Positions 16,785 to 25,589 of a DNA stretch of 64,000 nucleotides are shown in pieces. The notes under the pieces are model-generated. The model was not told the DNA's origin, did no database searches, and saw only the letters and a list, made by a program, of their open reading frames with translations. The stretch comes from Mitsuaria sp. 7. GTDB taxonomy: Bacteria; Pseudomonadota; Gammaproteobacteria; Burkholderiales; Burkholderiaceae_C. How positions within the stretch are numbered: position 1 is the stretch's first letter; every line of letters starts with the position of its first letter. Location: positions 198,674 to 262,673 of the forward strand of contig NZ_CP011515.1 of the NCBI RefSeq assembly GCF_001653795.1, given 5' to 3'. Made by a program: the position numbers and the translations under genes.

Positions 16785-18299
16785 TCAGGCCTCCAGCGCC
16801 AGCTGCACCTTCCCGACCTTCGCCCAGGCGTCCAGCTCCTCCCGGAGCAGGAAGTGCGCCCGCGGGTGGGTATCGGCCCAGCCCTTGCGCATCTCGATGG
16901 TGACGTCCATGCCTTCGCGTCGGATCTTGATGTCGGCCGCGTCGACGTTCGTGCGTGCGTGGCATTTGATGGCTGCGAGCCGTAGCGCGAGCAGCTGCCA
17001 GACCATGGGTTCTTCCTGCAGCTGTTCTTCCAGCTTGCGCAGCCCGCCGCGCTGACCGAGCGCGAGGTCGCCGAGGCGGCGCAGCTGGTTCTGCGAGAAG
17101 CCCGGCGCATCGACATGCGACAGCAGGTAGGCGCTGTGGCGATGGTGGTCGTGATGGGAGACCATCATGCCGATCTCATGCAGGGCCGCGGCCCACCCGA
17201 GTTCGCGGCGATGTTCTTCCTCGGCCTTGGGCGACAGCTGCGCGTGCAGGCGCTGCGCCAGCGACTGCACGCGGCCGGCCTGGTCGCGATCGACGGCGAA
17301 GCGGTGCTGGAGCTCGATGACGGACTGTTCGCGCATGTCGCGGCCGGCGGCGAGCAGGCTCGGGTCCAGGCGCTCCGCGAGGTCGAAGATCACCCCTTGG
17401 CGCAGGGCGCCCTTGGCGGGGTAGAGGCGCTCGATGTCGAAGTGCGTGAGCAGCGTGTAGAGGATGCACAGGCCGCCGCCGACGACGGCGCGGCGATCTT
17501 CCTTCAGGCCGGGGAGCTTGAGTGCGTCGACGCGGCCCGCGACCAGGCACTGCTCGATGCACCAGCGCAGGCCGTCGAGGGTGATGGAGCCATCCGGGCT
17601 CACGCCGCTGGCGGCCAGGATCTGCGAGACCGCGCCCACGGTGCCGGACGAGCCCAGCGCCTGCTTCCAGCGCGGTTGGGCCGACTGGCGGGAGAACTCG
17701 GTGATGGCTTCCTCGAGCTCGGCGCCCGCGGCGACCTGCGCGGCGCGGAAGGCTTCGGCCGTGAAGCGGCCGTCGGGGAAGAAGCGCATCGACAGGCTGA
17801 CGCTGCCGATCTGGAAGGATTCGGCGCTGACCGGCTGCGGACCGCGGCCGAGGATCATCTCGGTGGAGCGGCCGCCGATGTCGATCACCAGGCGCGGGTC
17901 CTCGGCCGTCTGCAGCCGGGCCACGCCGGCGTAGATGAGGCGGGCCTCCTCGCGGCCGGAGATCACTTCGATCGGATGGCCCAGCACCTCCTGCGCCCGC
18001 GCCAGGAAGGCGTTGCGGTTGCGCGCCTCGCGCAGCGTCTGCGTGGCGACCGCGCGCACCTGGCGGCCGGGCAGTCCCGACAGACGTTCCGCGAAGCGGC
18101 GCAGGCAGGCGAGGCCGCGCTCGGTGGCCTCTTCGGTCAGCATGCTCATCGCATCCAGGCCGGCGCCCAGGCGCACCGTTTCCTTCAGGTAATCCAGGCG
18201 GCGGTACTGCCCGTGATGCAACTGGGCGAGTTCCAGACGGAAGCTGTTGGAGCCCATGTCGATGGCGGCCAGGATCAGGGGAACTTGCGCTTGCGTCAT
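16785..18299 (-). CDS. ppx: Exopolyphosphatase Ppx/GppA
   Basis: A 504-residue enzyme of the ASKHA fold that removes terminal phosphates from polyphosphate, and possibly pppGpp. Motifs: LAAIDMGSNSFRLELA (phosphate-1 loop, about 11-26), AVATQTLREARN, VISGREEARLIYAGV, LVIDIGGRSTEMILG (phosphate-2 loop) and LGSSGTVGAVSQ. The C-terminal third is an HD-like helical domain (LGWAAALHEIGMMVSHHDHHRHSAYLL). The start at 18299 gives the family N-terminus; an upstream extension antisense to the next gene is ignored. Together with ppk1 it sets polyphosphate levels. No Pho box was seen in front of this gene. Confidence 0.94.
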   Translation of the reverse strand: MTQAQVPLILAAIDMGSNSFRLELAQLHHGQYRRLDYLKETVRLGAGLDAMSMLTEEATERGLACLRRFAERLSGLPGRQVRAVATQTLREARNRNAFLARAQEVLGHPIEVISGREEARLIYAGVARLQTAEDPRLVIDIGGRSTEMILGRGPQPVSAESFQIGSVSLSMRFFPDGRFTAEAFRAAQVAAGAELEEAITEFSRQSAQPRWKQALGSSGTVGAVSQILAASGVSPDGSITLDGLRWCIEQCLVAGRVDALKLPGLKEDRRAVVGGGLCILYTLLTHFDIERLYPAKGALRQGVIFDLAERLDPSLLAAGRDMREQSVIELQHRFAVDRDQAGRVQSLAQRLHAQLSPKAEEEHRRELGWAAALHEIGMMVSHHDHHRHSAYLLSHVDAPGFSQNQLRRLGDLALGQRGGLRKLEEQLQEEPMVWQLLALRLAAIKCHARTNVDAADIKIRREGMDVTIEMRKGWADTHPRAHFLLREELDAWAKVGKVQLALEA

Positions 18300-18411
18300 G
18301 GGTCGCGATTGTCGCGGTGTTTGGTGTCCCTTCCGGGAACGAAGTGCTTTCATCTTCACTCGCGCTAGCATCCGGCGTTCCGTCCACAACGCATCCACCG
18401 AGGAGCCGCAG

Positions 18412-19341
18412 ATGACGAATTCCGATTCCCGCGCCGAGGGCGCCGCCGGCGTGTCCCCTGAACTGGCCGACGCGATCCGCGACGACATCGACGCGCTGAC
18501 GCCGGGCCGGGCCTTCAGCCGCCGGGCGTTCGTCGGCACGGCGGTGGGCAGCGGGTTCGCGGCGGCGGTGCTGCCCGTCTCGGCGCAGACGATCACCACC
18601 GACACGCAAGGCCTGGATGCGGGGCCGGTGTCCATCCCGGTCGGCGACTTCAAGATGCCGGCGTACGTCGCCCAGCCGGCGGGCAAGAAGAACGCCCACG
18701 TGGTGCTGGTGATCAGCGAGATCTTCGGCGTGCACGAGCACATCGCCGACGTGGCGCGGCGCTTCGCGAAGCTGGGCTATCTGGCGATCGCGCCCGACCT
18801 GTTCGCGCGCCAGGGCAACGCCACCGTGTATTCGGACATCGCCAAGCTGCAGACCGAGATCATCCAGCGCACGCCTGACGCGCAGGTCATGAACGACCTG
18901 GACGCCGCCGTCGCCTGGGCGAAGCAGCAGGGCGGCGACACCTCGAAGCTGGCGATCACCGGTTTCTGCTGGGGTGGCCGCATCGTGTGGCTGTACTCGG
19001 CGCACAGCAAGGCCGTGAAGGCCGGCGTGGCGTGGTACGGCCGCCTGCAGGGGCAGACCAGCGCCATGACGCCGAAGCATCCGATCGACGTCGTCGGCCA
19101 ACTGAATGCGCCGGTGCTGGGCCTGTACGGCGCGCAGGACAACGGCATCCCGGTGGCGACGGTCGCTGCGATGCAGGAGGCACTCAAGCAGGGCAGCGCC
19201 GCCGCCAAGGCGAGCGAGTTCGTCGTCTACCCCGACACCGGCCACGCCTTCCACGCCGACTACCGCCCCAGCTACAAGCCCGAGCCCGCCAAGGATGGCT
19301 GGGCTCGGTGCCAGGCCTGGTTCAAGCAGCACGGCGTCTGA
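18412..19341 (+). CDS. Tat-exported dienelactone hydrolase family protein
   Basis: A 309-residue alpha/beta hydrolase. The triad of dienelactone hydrolase is visible: Cys186 in GFCWGG, Asp243 in YGAQDNGIP and His278 in DTGHAFH, with EIFGVHEHI and APDLFARQG earlier. The N-terminus carries a twin-arginine signal (FSRRAFVGTAVGSGFAAAVLPVSAQ, RR at 37-38), so the folded enzyme is probably exported to the periplasm. Classic dienelactone hydrolases open lactones in chlorocatechol breakdown, but no such pathway is near, so the substrate is open. The start at 18412 follows AGGAG. The gene is divergent from ppx. Confidence 0.88.
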   Translation: MTNSDSRAEGAAGVSPELADAIRDDIDALTPGRAFSRRAFVGTAVGSGFAAAVLPVSAQTITTDTQGLDAGPVSIPVGDFKMPAYVAQPAGKKNAHVVLVISEIFGVHEHIADVARRFAKLGYLAIAPDLFARQGNATVYSDIAKLQTEIIQRTPDAQVMNDLDAAVAWAKQQGGDTSKLAITGFCWGGRIVWLYSAHSKAVKAGVAWYGRLQGQTSAMTPKHPIDVVGQLNAPVLGLYGAQDNGIPVATVAAMQEALKQGSAAAKASEFVVYPDTGHAFHADYRPSYKPEPAKDGWARCQAWFKQHGV

Positions 19342-19549
19342 ACGCCCAAGGCCCGAAGTCAGCGGGAGAGGCTGGGGCCGGAATGGGGCTTGGGGTTCGC
19401 GGACGCGAGGCCCCATGCCCCGTGGAGAGCCCGCGCTCACCGTCTCGAAGTCTTCCCCGGCCCCCGCGCTCACGGTCACGAAGTTGATGCCAGAGCCCGC
19501 GAAACCGGCGGGGCTTGACGAGTCTGAGACAATTTTGAGAACCCCATCC

Positions 19550-19577
19550 GGCGCACCCTCAGTGGTGCGCCTTTTTT
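19550..19577 (+). terminator. Intrinsic terminator just before the ZIP gene
   Basis: GGCGCACC (19550-19557) pairs with GGTGCGCC (19564-19571), loop CTCAGT, followed by TTTTTT (19572-19577). It ends only 4 bp before the ZIP start codon and leaves no room for a ribosome-binding site after it. It either ends the preceding transcript or serves as an attenuator/leader hairpin of the ZIP gene. Confidence 0.8.
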
Positions 19578-19581
19578 ATCC

Positions 19582-20358
19582 ATGACCCTGACCTACATCC
19601 TGCTGGTGACCTTCGCCGGCGGACTTGCCTCCGTGACGATCGCGGCGATGCTGACGGTCGGCCTGCTGAGCCGCATCGTCAAGCATCTGGTGAGCCTGTC
19701 GACCGGCGTGCTGCTGTCGACCGCGCTGCTGCATGTGCTGCCGGAGGCGTTCGAGAGCGGGGCGGATCCGCACAACCTGTTCCTGGCGCTGCTGGGCGGG
19801 TTGATGTTCTTCTTCCTGCTGGAGAAGGCCGAGCTGTATCGCCACACGCACCACCATGAGGGGGACGGGCATCACCACCACCACCATTTCGACCAGGAGC
19901 AGGCGGGCCGGGGTGGGTTGTCGGTGCTGGTGGGGGATTCGATCCACAACTTCTGCGACGGGATCATCATCGCCGCGGCCTTCCTGGCCGATCACCATCT
20001 GGGGTGGGTCACCGCGATGGCGATCGTGGCGCACGAGATCCCGCAGGAAGTCGGCGACTACATCGTGCTGCTGAATGCCGGCTTCACGCGCAAGAAGGCC
20101 TTGTTCTTCAATGCGGTGTCGGGGATGGCGGCGGTGGTCGGCGGGCTGGTGGGTTACTACGTCGTGGGTCCGTGGCAGCAGCTGTTCCCCTACCTGCTGG
20201 TGGCGGCGTCGAGCAGCTTCGTCTACGTCTCGGTCGCCGACCTGATCCCGCAGCTGCAACGCCGGCTGCCGTGGAAGGACACCGTGCTGCAGCTGCTGTG
20301 GCTGGGCGTGGGGATCGTGTTCGTGCTGATCGTCGTGGGCGGCAAGCACGCCCACTGA
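19582..20358 (+). CDS. ZIP family divalent metal transporter
   Basis: A 258-residue inner-membrane protein with about eight helices. It has the ZIP features: a His-rich variable loop after helix 3 (HTHHHEGDGHHHHHHFDQE, about 88-106), the metal-site helix GDSIHNFCDGIIIAAAFL, and the second metal helix AMAIVAHEIPQEVGDYIVLL. Such transporters import Zn(II) or other divalent metals down their gradient. The gene directly follows a terminator hairpin, and no Shine-Dalgarno sequence is visible. The specific metal is not predictable. Confidence 0.9.
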   Translation: MTLTYILLVTFAGGLASVTIAAMLTVGLLSRIVKHLVSLSTGVLLSTALLHVLPEAFESGADPHNLFLALLGGLMFFFLLEKAELYRHTHHHEGDGHHHHHHFDQEQAGRGGLSVLVGDSIHNFCDGIIIAAAFLADHHLGWVTAMAIVAHEIPQEVGDYIVLLNAGFTRKKALFFNAVSGMAAVVGGLVGYYVVGPWQQLFPYLLVAASSSFVYVSVADLIPQLQRRLPWKDTVLQLLWLGVGIVFVLIVVGGKHAH

Positions 20359-20375
20359 AGCGACTGCCCAGGCGC

Positions 20376-20828
20376 CTACTGCGGCGCGCCTTCGCCGTGC
20401 ACCACCAGCACCGGGAAGGCGCAGTGCGTCAGCACCTTCTGCGTCTCGCTGCCCAGCAGCAGCGCCTGCAGCCCGCGCCGGCCGTGCGTGGCCATCACCA
20501 GCAGGTCGGCGTTGACGCGCTTGGCGTGTTCGATGATGGCTTCCCAGGGGTGGAGTGCCTCCACGCTGTGGGCCTCGATCTCCAGGCCCTGGGCCCGCGC
20601 CAGCGCGAGCACCTGCGTCAGGCGCTCCTGCGCGATGCGCTCCTGGGCGTCGAAGAATTCCTGCGGCGGCGTCGGCTGCATCTCCGATACGGCGCTGTAG
20701 GGGAAGGGCTCCTTGACGCTGATGGCGAACAGCCGGGCGTCGTGGAACTTCGCCAGCTTGATGGCGGTGTCTATCGCCTTGGCGGTGATGTCGGAACCGT
20801 CGGTGGGAATCAGGATGCGCTGGAACAT
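20376..20828 (-). CDS. Universal stress protein (UspA family)
   Basis: A 150-residue Usp domain protein: MFQRILIPTDGSDITAKAIDTAIKLAK at the N-terminus and LLVMATHGRRGLQALLLGSETQKVL near the C-terminus. The latter fits the ATP-binding G-2x-G-9x-G(S/T) motif, so it is likely an ATP-binding member. These proteins raise survival under stationary phase and stress by poorly defined means. It converges with the ZIP gene with an 18-bp gap; AGGAGG-like sequence (cctcct on the plus strand) precedes the start. Confidence 0.92.
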   Translation of the reverse strand: MFQRILIPTDGSDITAKAIDTAIKLAKFHDARLFAISVKEPFPYSAVSEMQPTPPQEFFDAQERIAQERLTQVLALARAQGLEIEAHSVEALHPWEAIIEHAKRVNADLLVMATHGRRGLQALLLGSETQKVLTHCAFPVLVVHGEGAPQ

Positions 20829-20974
20829 GGCGAGCCTCCTTCGAGCGAACGGGGTAGGGCTGGGTAGACCCGGGCCCCACCACAGGCAGGGTCAGGACTT
20901 GCCTTCGCAGTCTGACCTCGCCATGGTGCTCGCGCCATGCGCAATGTCAATAAGGGCCGGCGTCAGCCCGCCGG

Positions 20975-21904
20975 TCAGCCCTTCGCGAGCGGGAAGCGCG
21001 GGTTCGCGCTCCATTCGCTCCAGGAGCCGGGGTAGAGCCGGCTGCCCGGCAGGCCGGCATGGTGCATCGCCAGCAGGTTGTGGCAGGCCGTCACGCCGGA
21101 TCCGCATTGGTGCACCGTCCCGGCCGCGCCCTGCGGGCCGAGCAGTACGGCGAATTCCTCGCGCAGTTGCGCGGCGGGCTTGAACCGGCCTTCCGGCGTG
21201 AGGTTGGACTTGAAGAACCGGTTCGTCGCGCCCGGAATGTGGCCGGCCTGGGTGTCCAGCGGTTCGACTTCCCCCCGGAATCGCTCGCCCGCACGGGCGT
21301 CGATGAGGCGCACCCGGCCGAGGCCGGCGAGCAGTTCCTGCGCGGACCAGGGCGCTTCGAGCGGGGTGCCAGGCTGGAAGGTGGTGGAGGGGGTCGAAGC
21401 GCTGGCGGGGACGTCCGTCGTCACCGCGGCGCCGGCCTGCTGCCAGGCAGCGAATCCGCCGTCCAGCACCGCCACCTGCGCATGGCCCAGCCAGCGCAGC
21501 ATCCACCACACGCGGGCCGCGTACATGCCGTCGGCCGCGTCGTAGGCGACGAGCTGCCGGCCCGGCGTCATGCCGAGTTCCCGCAGCCGCGCGGCGAAAG
21601 CCTCGCGTTCCGGCAAGGGGTGGCGGCCGCGGAAAGCGCCGAAGGCATCCTGCTTCGGGCCGCTGAGGTCGCGGTCGAGATTCAAGTAGAACGCGCCGGG
21701 CACATGGCCGGCCGCGTAGGCGCGCTCGCCGGCCGCGGTGTCGGCCAGGTCGAAGCGGACGTCGACGATCAGCGGCGGTGTCGACGAGCCCATCAGCGCC
21801 TGCAGCTGTTCGACCGTGACCAGACCGTCAAGACCTGACCCGGCGGGGGGAGTCTCGGGGGATGTCGAGGGAGAAACCGGGTGGGGCGTCGCTGGCGTCG
21901 TCAT
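20975..21904 (-). CDS. sseA: Thiosulfate/3-mercaptopyruvate sulfurtransferase
   Basis: A 309-residue tandem-rhodanese protein. The N-terminal domain is inactive (DGMYAARVWWMLRWLGH, no Cys). The C-terminal domain carries Cys267 in HQCGSGVTACH; the CGSG[V/I]T loop is that of 3-mercaptopyruvate sulfurtransferases rather than thiosulfate rhodaneses. It would transfer sulfur from 3-mercaptopyruvate to cyanide or thiol acceptors. The first 28 residues are Pro/Thr/Ser-rich and may be unstructured. It lies 6 bp downstream of the DMT transporter gene on the same strand, so the two are probably cotranscribed. Confidence 0.9.
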   Translation of the reverse strand: MTTPATPHPVSPSTSPETPPAGSGLDGLVTVEQLQALMGSSTPPLIVDVRFDLADTAAGERAYAAGHVPGAFYLNLDRDLSGPKQDAFGAFRGRHPLPEREAFAARLRELGMTPGRQLVAYDAADGMYAARVWWMLRWLGHAQVAVLDGGFAAWQQAGAAVTTDVPASASTPSTTFQPGTPLEAPWSAQELLAGLGRVRLIDARAGERFRGEVEPLDTQAGHIPGATNRFFKSNLTPEGRFKPAAQLREEFAVLLGPQGAAGTVHQCGSGVTACHNLLAMHHAGLPGSRLYPGSWSEWSANPRFPLAKG

Positions 21905-21910
21905 GGTCGT

Positions 21911-22807
21911 TCAAGATTCCTGGACAGAATGCTGGGCGTCCTTGGGCGTGTTCCGGGCGCGCAGCAGCGTCGCCCCCAGGCCCGCGACGACGATCAGCAG
22001 GATGCCGAGCCACGAGAGCAGGCCCAGCAGGTCACCGAAGATCAGCACACCATACAACGCCGAGAACACGATGCCCAGGTACTGCAGCGATGCGTTCACC
22101 AGCGGCTTGCCGGTGCCGTAGGCGCGCGTCATCAGCAACTGGGCGGCGGTGGCCAGGACGCCGACGGCCAGCAGCAGCGCCGCGCCCGTCCAGGTGTGGC
22201 CGTGCCAGCCGCCGTGCGACACGATCGTCGTCAGCGCGCCCGCGACCACGCCGCCCATCGAGAAGTAGAAGACGATGCGGAACTCCGGTTCCCCCGCGCG
22301 GCCCAGCGAGGTCACCTGCAGGTAGGCCATCGCCGACAGCATCCCCGAGGCCAGCCCGGCCAGGCCGTGCCAGACCTGCTGGTCCTCCATCGCGGGCTGC
22401 AGCACCAGCCCGACGCCGACGAAGCCCAGCAGCACGGTGATGATCAGCCGCGGATCGACCTTGGCCGCGCCCATGAGCACCGCGCCGCCGATCAGGAACA
22501 GCGCCATCCACACCGAGGACATGTAGTTCAGCGTCATCGCCGTCGCGAGCGGCAGCTTGCTGATCGCGAAGAACCACAGCGACAGCGCGATCACCCCCGA
22601 CAGGCTGCGCCAGAAGTGCATCGCCGGCACGGCGGTCTTCAGCGACAGCCCCTTGGCGCGCGACAGCGCGAACAGGAACAGCGTGCCGACCAGGCCGCGG
22701 TACATGACGATCTCGCCCGCGCCGTAGTAGGCCGAAGCCAACTTGACGCAGACACCCATGGTGGCGAACAGCAGCGTCGCCAGGACCATCAGAAGGGGTG
22801 CAGACAT
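21911..22807 (-). CDS. EamA/DMT family transporter
   Basis: A 298-residue membrane protein with ten predicted helices in two EamA repeats (MSAPLLMVLATLLFATMGVCVKLAS... and GLAGLASGMLSAMAYLQVTSLGR...). These drug/metabolite transporters export amino acids or other small metabolites. The start at 22807 is chosen because the first helix begins there; the in-frame extension upstream (with the GC-rich terminator) is not membrane-like. It is followed by sseA, which may hint at sulfur-metabolite export, but that is only neighbourhood inference. Confidence 0.85.
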   Translation of the reverse strand: MSAPLLMVLATLLFATMGVCVKLASAYYGAGEIVMYRGLVGTLFLFALSRAKGLSLKTAVPAMHFWRSLSGVIALSLWFFAISKLPLATAMTLNYMSSVWMALFLIGGAVLMGAAKVDPRLIITVLLGFVGVGLVLQPAMEDQQVWHGLAGLASGMLSAMAYLQVTSLGRAGEPEFRIVFYFSMGGVVAGALTTIVSHGGWHGHTWTGAALLLAVGVLATAAQLLMTRAYGTGKPLVNASLQYLGIVFSALYGVLIFGDLLGLLSWLGILLIVVAGLGATLLRARNTPKDAQHSVQES

Positions 22808-22851
22808 GCCGCCGATTCTCGCGCCGAAGGCCGGTCCGTCCTGTGGGGGGC

Positions 22852-22888
22852 AGCCGCAAAAACGAACGCCCCGCAAGAGCGGGGCGTT
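22852..22888 (-). terminator. Terminator of the Rieske oxygenase gene
   Basis: On the minus strand AACGCCCCGC (22888-22879) pairs with GCGGGGCGTT (22874-22865) across a 4-nt loop, followed by CGTTTTTG. It lies 58 bp past the stop of the Rieske gene. Confidence 0.8.
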
Positions 22889-22945
22889 GTGCGCACCTGG
22901 GCGGGTGCGAAGGCGACGGCGCGTCAGCGCACCGTCGATGCGGCG

Positions 22946-24076
22946 TCAGCGCTTCATCAGCCCGCGGTACCACTCGTGGAAATGCTTCATGCCGTCTTCC
23001 ATCGGCGTCTGGTACGGGCCGACCTCGTTGTCGCCGCGTTCCATCAGCGCCTTTCGGCCGGCATCCATGCGCAGCGCGATCTCGTCGTCCTCCACGCAGG
23101 TCTCCATGTAGGCGGCCTGCTGGGCGTCGATCATGTCGCGCTCGAAGGCGATGACCTCTTCCGGGTAGTAGAACTCGACGATGTTGGTCGTCTTCTGCGG
23201 CCCCTTGGGGAACAGCGTCGACACCACCAGCACGTTGGGGTACCACTCCACCATGATGTTGGGGTAGTAGGTCAGCCAGATGGCGCCCTGGTCCGGGGAC
23301 TGGCCGCCGGAGAATCCCAGCACCTGGTCGTGCCACTTGGCGTAGACCTCGGAGCCCGGCTTCTCGAGCGCCTTGTTCACGCCGACCGTCTGCACCGAAT
23401 AGTCACGGCCGAACTCCCACGCCAGGTCGTCGCAGGTGACGAAGTGGCCCAGGCCCGGGTGGAACGGACCGACGTGGTAGTCCTCCAGATAGACCTCGAT
23501 GAAGGTCTTCCAGTTGTAGTCGCACTCGTGGACGTGGACCTTGTCGAGCTGGTAGCCGCTGAAGTCCAGCGCGCCGCGCGGGCCCAACTTCGCCAGGTCG
23601 GCGGCGATGTCGCGGCCGTTGTCCTCGAACAGCAGGCCGTTCCACTCCCGCAGCTTGTAGCGGTTCAGGTGCAGGCAGGGGTCCTGCTTGAAGTGGGGCG
23701 CGCCCACCAGCTCGCCCTTGAGGTCGTAGGTCCAGCGGTGCAGCGGGCAGACGATGTTGCTCTGCGTGTTGCCGCGGCCGCGCAGCATCACCGCCTGCCG
23801 GTGACGGCAGACGTTGGAGATCAGTTCCAGGCCTTGCGCGCTGCGCACGATGGCGCGGCCTTCGCCTTCCTGCGGCAGGGCGTAGTAGTCCCCGACCTCG
23901 GGCACGGCAAGTGCGTGGCCGAGGTAGCGGGGGCCGTGCTGGAAGATCAGTTCCTGTTCGCGGCGGAACAGGTCCTCGTCGAAGTAGGAGGTGACCGGTA
24001 GCTGGGGGGTGTTGGGGGCCGTGCTGCCCGTGCTGCTGCGCTCAAGCGCGCTGAGAGGGATGCTCAGGTCGGACAT
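22946..24076 (-). CDS. Rieske-type aromatic ring-hydroxylating oxygenase alpha subunit
   Basis: A 376-residue oxygenase. The Rieske [2Fe-2S] ligands are Cys90/His92 (CRHRQ) and Cys110/His113 (CPLHRWTYD). The mononuclear iron site is in LEDYHVGPFHPGL (His201, His206). The sequence layout resembles choline/glycine-betaine/carnitine monooxygenase-like enzymes and other single-gene alpha subunits. No reductase, ferredoxin or beta subunit is nearby, so it must borrow an electron-transfer partner. The start at 24076 fits the family; about 20 Ser/Thr/Pro residues precede the domain. The substrate is unknown. Confidence 0.88.
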   Translation of the reverse strand: MSDLSIPLSALERSSTGSTAPNTPQLPVTSYFDEDLFRREQELIFQHGPRYLGHALAVPEVGDYYALPQEGEGRAIVRSAQGLELISNVCRHRQAVMLRGRGNTQSNIVCPLHRWTYDLKGELVGAPHFKQDPCLHLNRYKLREWNGLLFEDNGRDIAADLAKLGPRGALDFSGYQLDKVHVHECDYNWKTFIEVYLEDYHVGPFHPGLGHFVTCDDLAWEFGRDYSVQTVGVNKALEKPGSEVYAKWHDQVLGFSGGQSPDQGAIWLTYYPNIMVEWYPNVLVVSTLFPKGPQKTTNIVEFYYPEEVIAFERDMIDAQQAAYMETCVEDDEIALRMDAGRKALMERGDNEVGPYQTPMEDGMKHFHEWYRGLMKR

Positions 24077-24380
24077 GATCCAAGAGGGTCTCCAAGACTC
24101 CAATGTCAACCGTGACGGCCGCCCCCCAGATTGGACGGACCGGCATGTGGGGGCTGAAGTGAAACAGTGCCCGCCGGACCCCCTTTTAGGGCATCGCAGT
24201 GGGCAAAGGAACCGGTGATTGTACCCGGCCCGCCCGTGGAGGGGAAATCGATGGGTGTCAGGTGTCCCCCAGCGCCCGAAACACCCGCTGACGCCTGTGG
24301 CGGCGCGCTCACATCCCCCGACGGTCGGACGGCGGACGGGGTGGTGACGGTGCTTACAATCAGCCTTTTCGCGTTTTGAA
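24077..24380. other. Divergent intergenic region, Rieske gene / xseB
   Basis: A 304-bp spacer with no credible coding sequence. TACAAT (24355-24360) is a good -10 for xseB, 21 bp before its ATG, but no clear -35 lies at the right distance. Runs of C and G (24175-24185, 24268-24275) give weak hairpins only. No riboswitch was recognised. Confidence 0.5.
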
Positions 24381-24641
24381 ATGAGCAAGCCTTCCGCCAG
24401 CGCCAAGACGGCGCAGCCCACGATCCAGGAGCAGGAGCCTGCCAGCTATGAGCTGGCGGTCGAGGAGTTGGAACGTCTGGTGCAGGCCATGGAGGCCGGG
24501 CAGCTGCCGCTGGACCAGTTGCTGGCCAGCTACCAGCGGGGAGCCGCCTTGCTCAAATACTGCCGCACCCGACTTCAGGCCGTCGAACAACAAGTACAGG
24601 TCATTGAAGGTGGGAGCGCGCAGGCTTGGGGAGATGAATAA
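24381..24641 (+). CDS. xseB: Exodeoxyribonuclease VII small subunit
   Basis: An 86-residue protein with the XseB core [54 protein letters not shown]. Several XseB chains bind one XseA to form exonuclease VII, which digests single-stranded DNA from both ends. Length is normal, with a short polar N-terminal tail. Its TAA is directly followed by the GTG start of ispA with no gap, a conserved xseB-ispA-dxs order in proteobacteria. Confidence 0.95.
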   Translation: MSKPSASAKTAQPTIQEQEPASYELAVEELERLVQAMEAGQLPLDQLLASYQRGAALLKYCRTRLQAVEQQVQVIEGGSAQAWGDE

Positions 24642-25529
24642 GTGGATGCGGGTATTTTCGAACGTTGGGTGAGTCAGTCGCTCGAGGACGTCGAGCGTGC
24701 GCTGGAGGCCTGGGTGCCCGAAGCGGCACCGGCCGGTCTCGGCGAGGCCATGCGGTATGCCGTCCTCGGTGCGGGCAAGCGTCTGCGTCCGCTGCTGGTG
24801 CTGGCCGCGGCCGATGCCGCCGCCGGCCGGCGCGAGGCGGCGATGCGTGCGGCGTGCGCGGTGGAGCTGATCCACGCGTATTCGCTGGCGCATGACGACA
24901 TGCCCTGCATGGACAACGACGTGCTGCGCCGCGGCAAGCCGACGCTGCACGTGCAGTACGGCGAAGCCCAGGCGATGCTGGCCGGTGACGCGATGCAGGC
25001 GCTGGCCTTCGACGTGCTGACGCCGGACGAGGGCGTCGAGCCCGCGTTGCAGGCCCGGCTGTGCCGGCTGCTGGCGCGCGCCAGCGGCTACGACGGCATG
25101 GCCGGCGGTCAGGCGATCGACCTGGCCAGCATCGGCAAGCCGCTGGACGAAGCCAAGCTGCGTGACATGCACCGCCGCAAGACCGGCGTGCTGCTGCAGG
25201 CCAGCGTCCTGATGGGCGCGGCGTGCGGCGAGTTGACGCCCGCCGCGTGGGCGTCGCTGAGCCGCTACGGCGCGGCGATCGGCCTGGCCTTCCAGGTCGT
25301 CGACGACATCCTGGACGTGACGCAGGACAGCGACGTGCTGGGCAAGACCGCCGGCAAGGATCAGGACAACAACAAGCCGACCTACGTCAGCGTGCTGGGC
25401 CTGGAGCCCGCCCGCGCGTATGCGCTCCGCCTGCGGGACGAGGCGCATCAGGCGCTCGCCGGCAGCGGCCTGGCCGACACCGCCTGGCTCAGCCTGCTGG
25501 CTGACAAGGTGGTCGAGCGCGACAACTGA
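24642..25529 (+). CDS. ispA: (2E,6E)-Farnesyl diphosphate synthase
   Basis: A 295-residue trans-prenyltransferase that condenses IPP with DMAPP and GPP to farnesyl diphosphate. The first Asp-rich motif is [10 protein letters not shown] (Asp85-86, the DDx4D form of bacterial FPP synthases) and the second is [11 protein letters not shown] (Asp221-222). [21 protein letters not shown] and [20 protein letters not shown] also match. The start is GTG, placed immediately after the xseB stop, with GGGGAGATG upstream serving as ribosome-binding site. It feeds quinone, undecaprenyl and sterol-like lipid synthesis together with dxs downstream. Confidence 0.95.
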   Translation: MDAGIFERWVSQSLEDVERALEAWVPEAAPAGLGEAMRYAVLGAGKRLRPLLVLAAADAAAGRREAAMRAACAVELIHAYSLAHDDMPCMDNDVLRRGKPTLHVQYGEAQAMLAGDAMQALAFDVLTPDEGVEPALQARLCRLLARASGYDGMAGGQAIDLASIGKPLDEAKLRDMHRRKTGVLLQASVLMGAACGELTPAAWASLSRYGAAIGLAFQVVDDILDVTQDSDVLGKTAGKDQDNNKPTYVSVLGLEPARAYALRLRDEAHQALAGSGLADTAWLSLLADKVVERDN

Positions 25530-25589
25530 GATCCTCGTCGGACCCGGCAAGGTTCCGACAAGGCTCCGGCAAAAGAGAGAGGCGACGCC

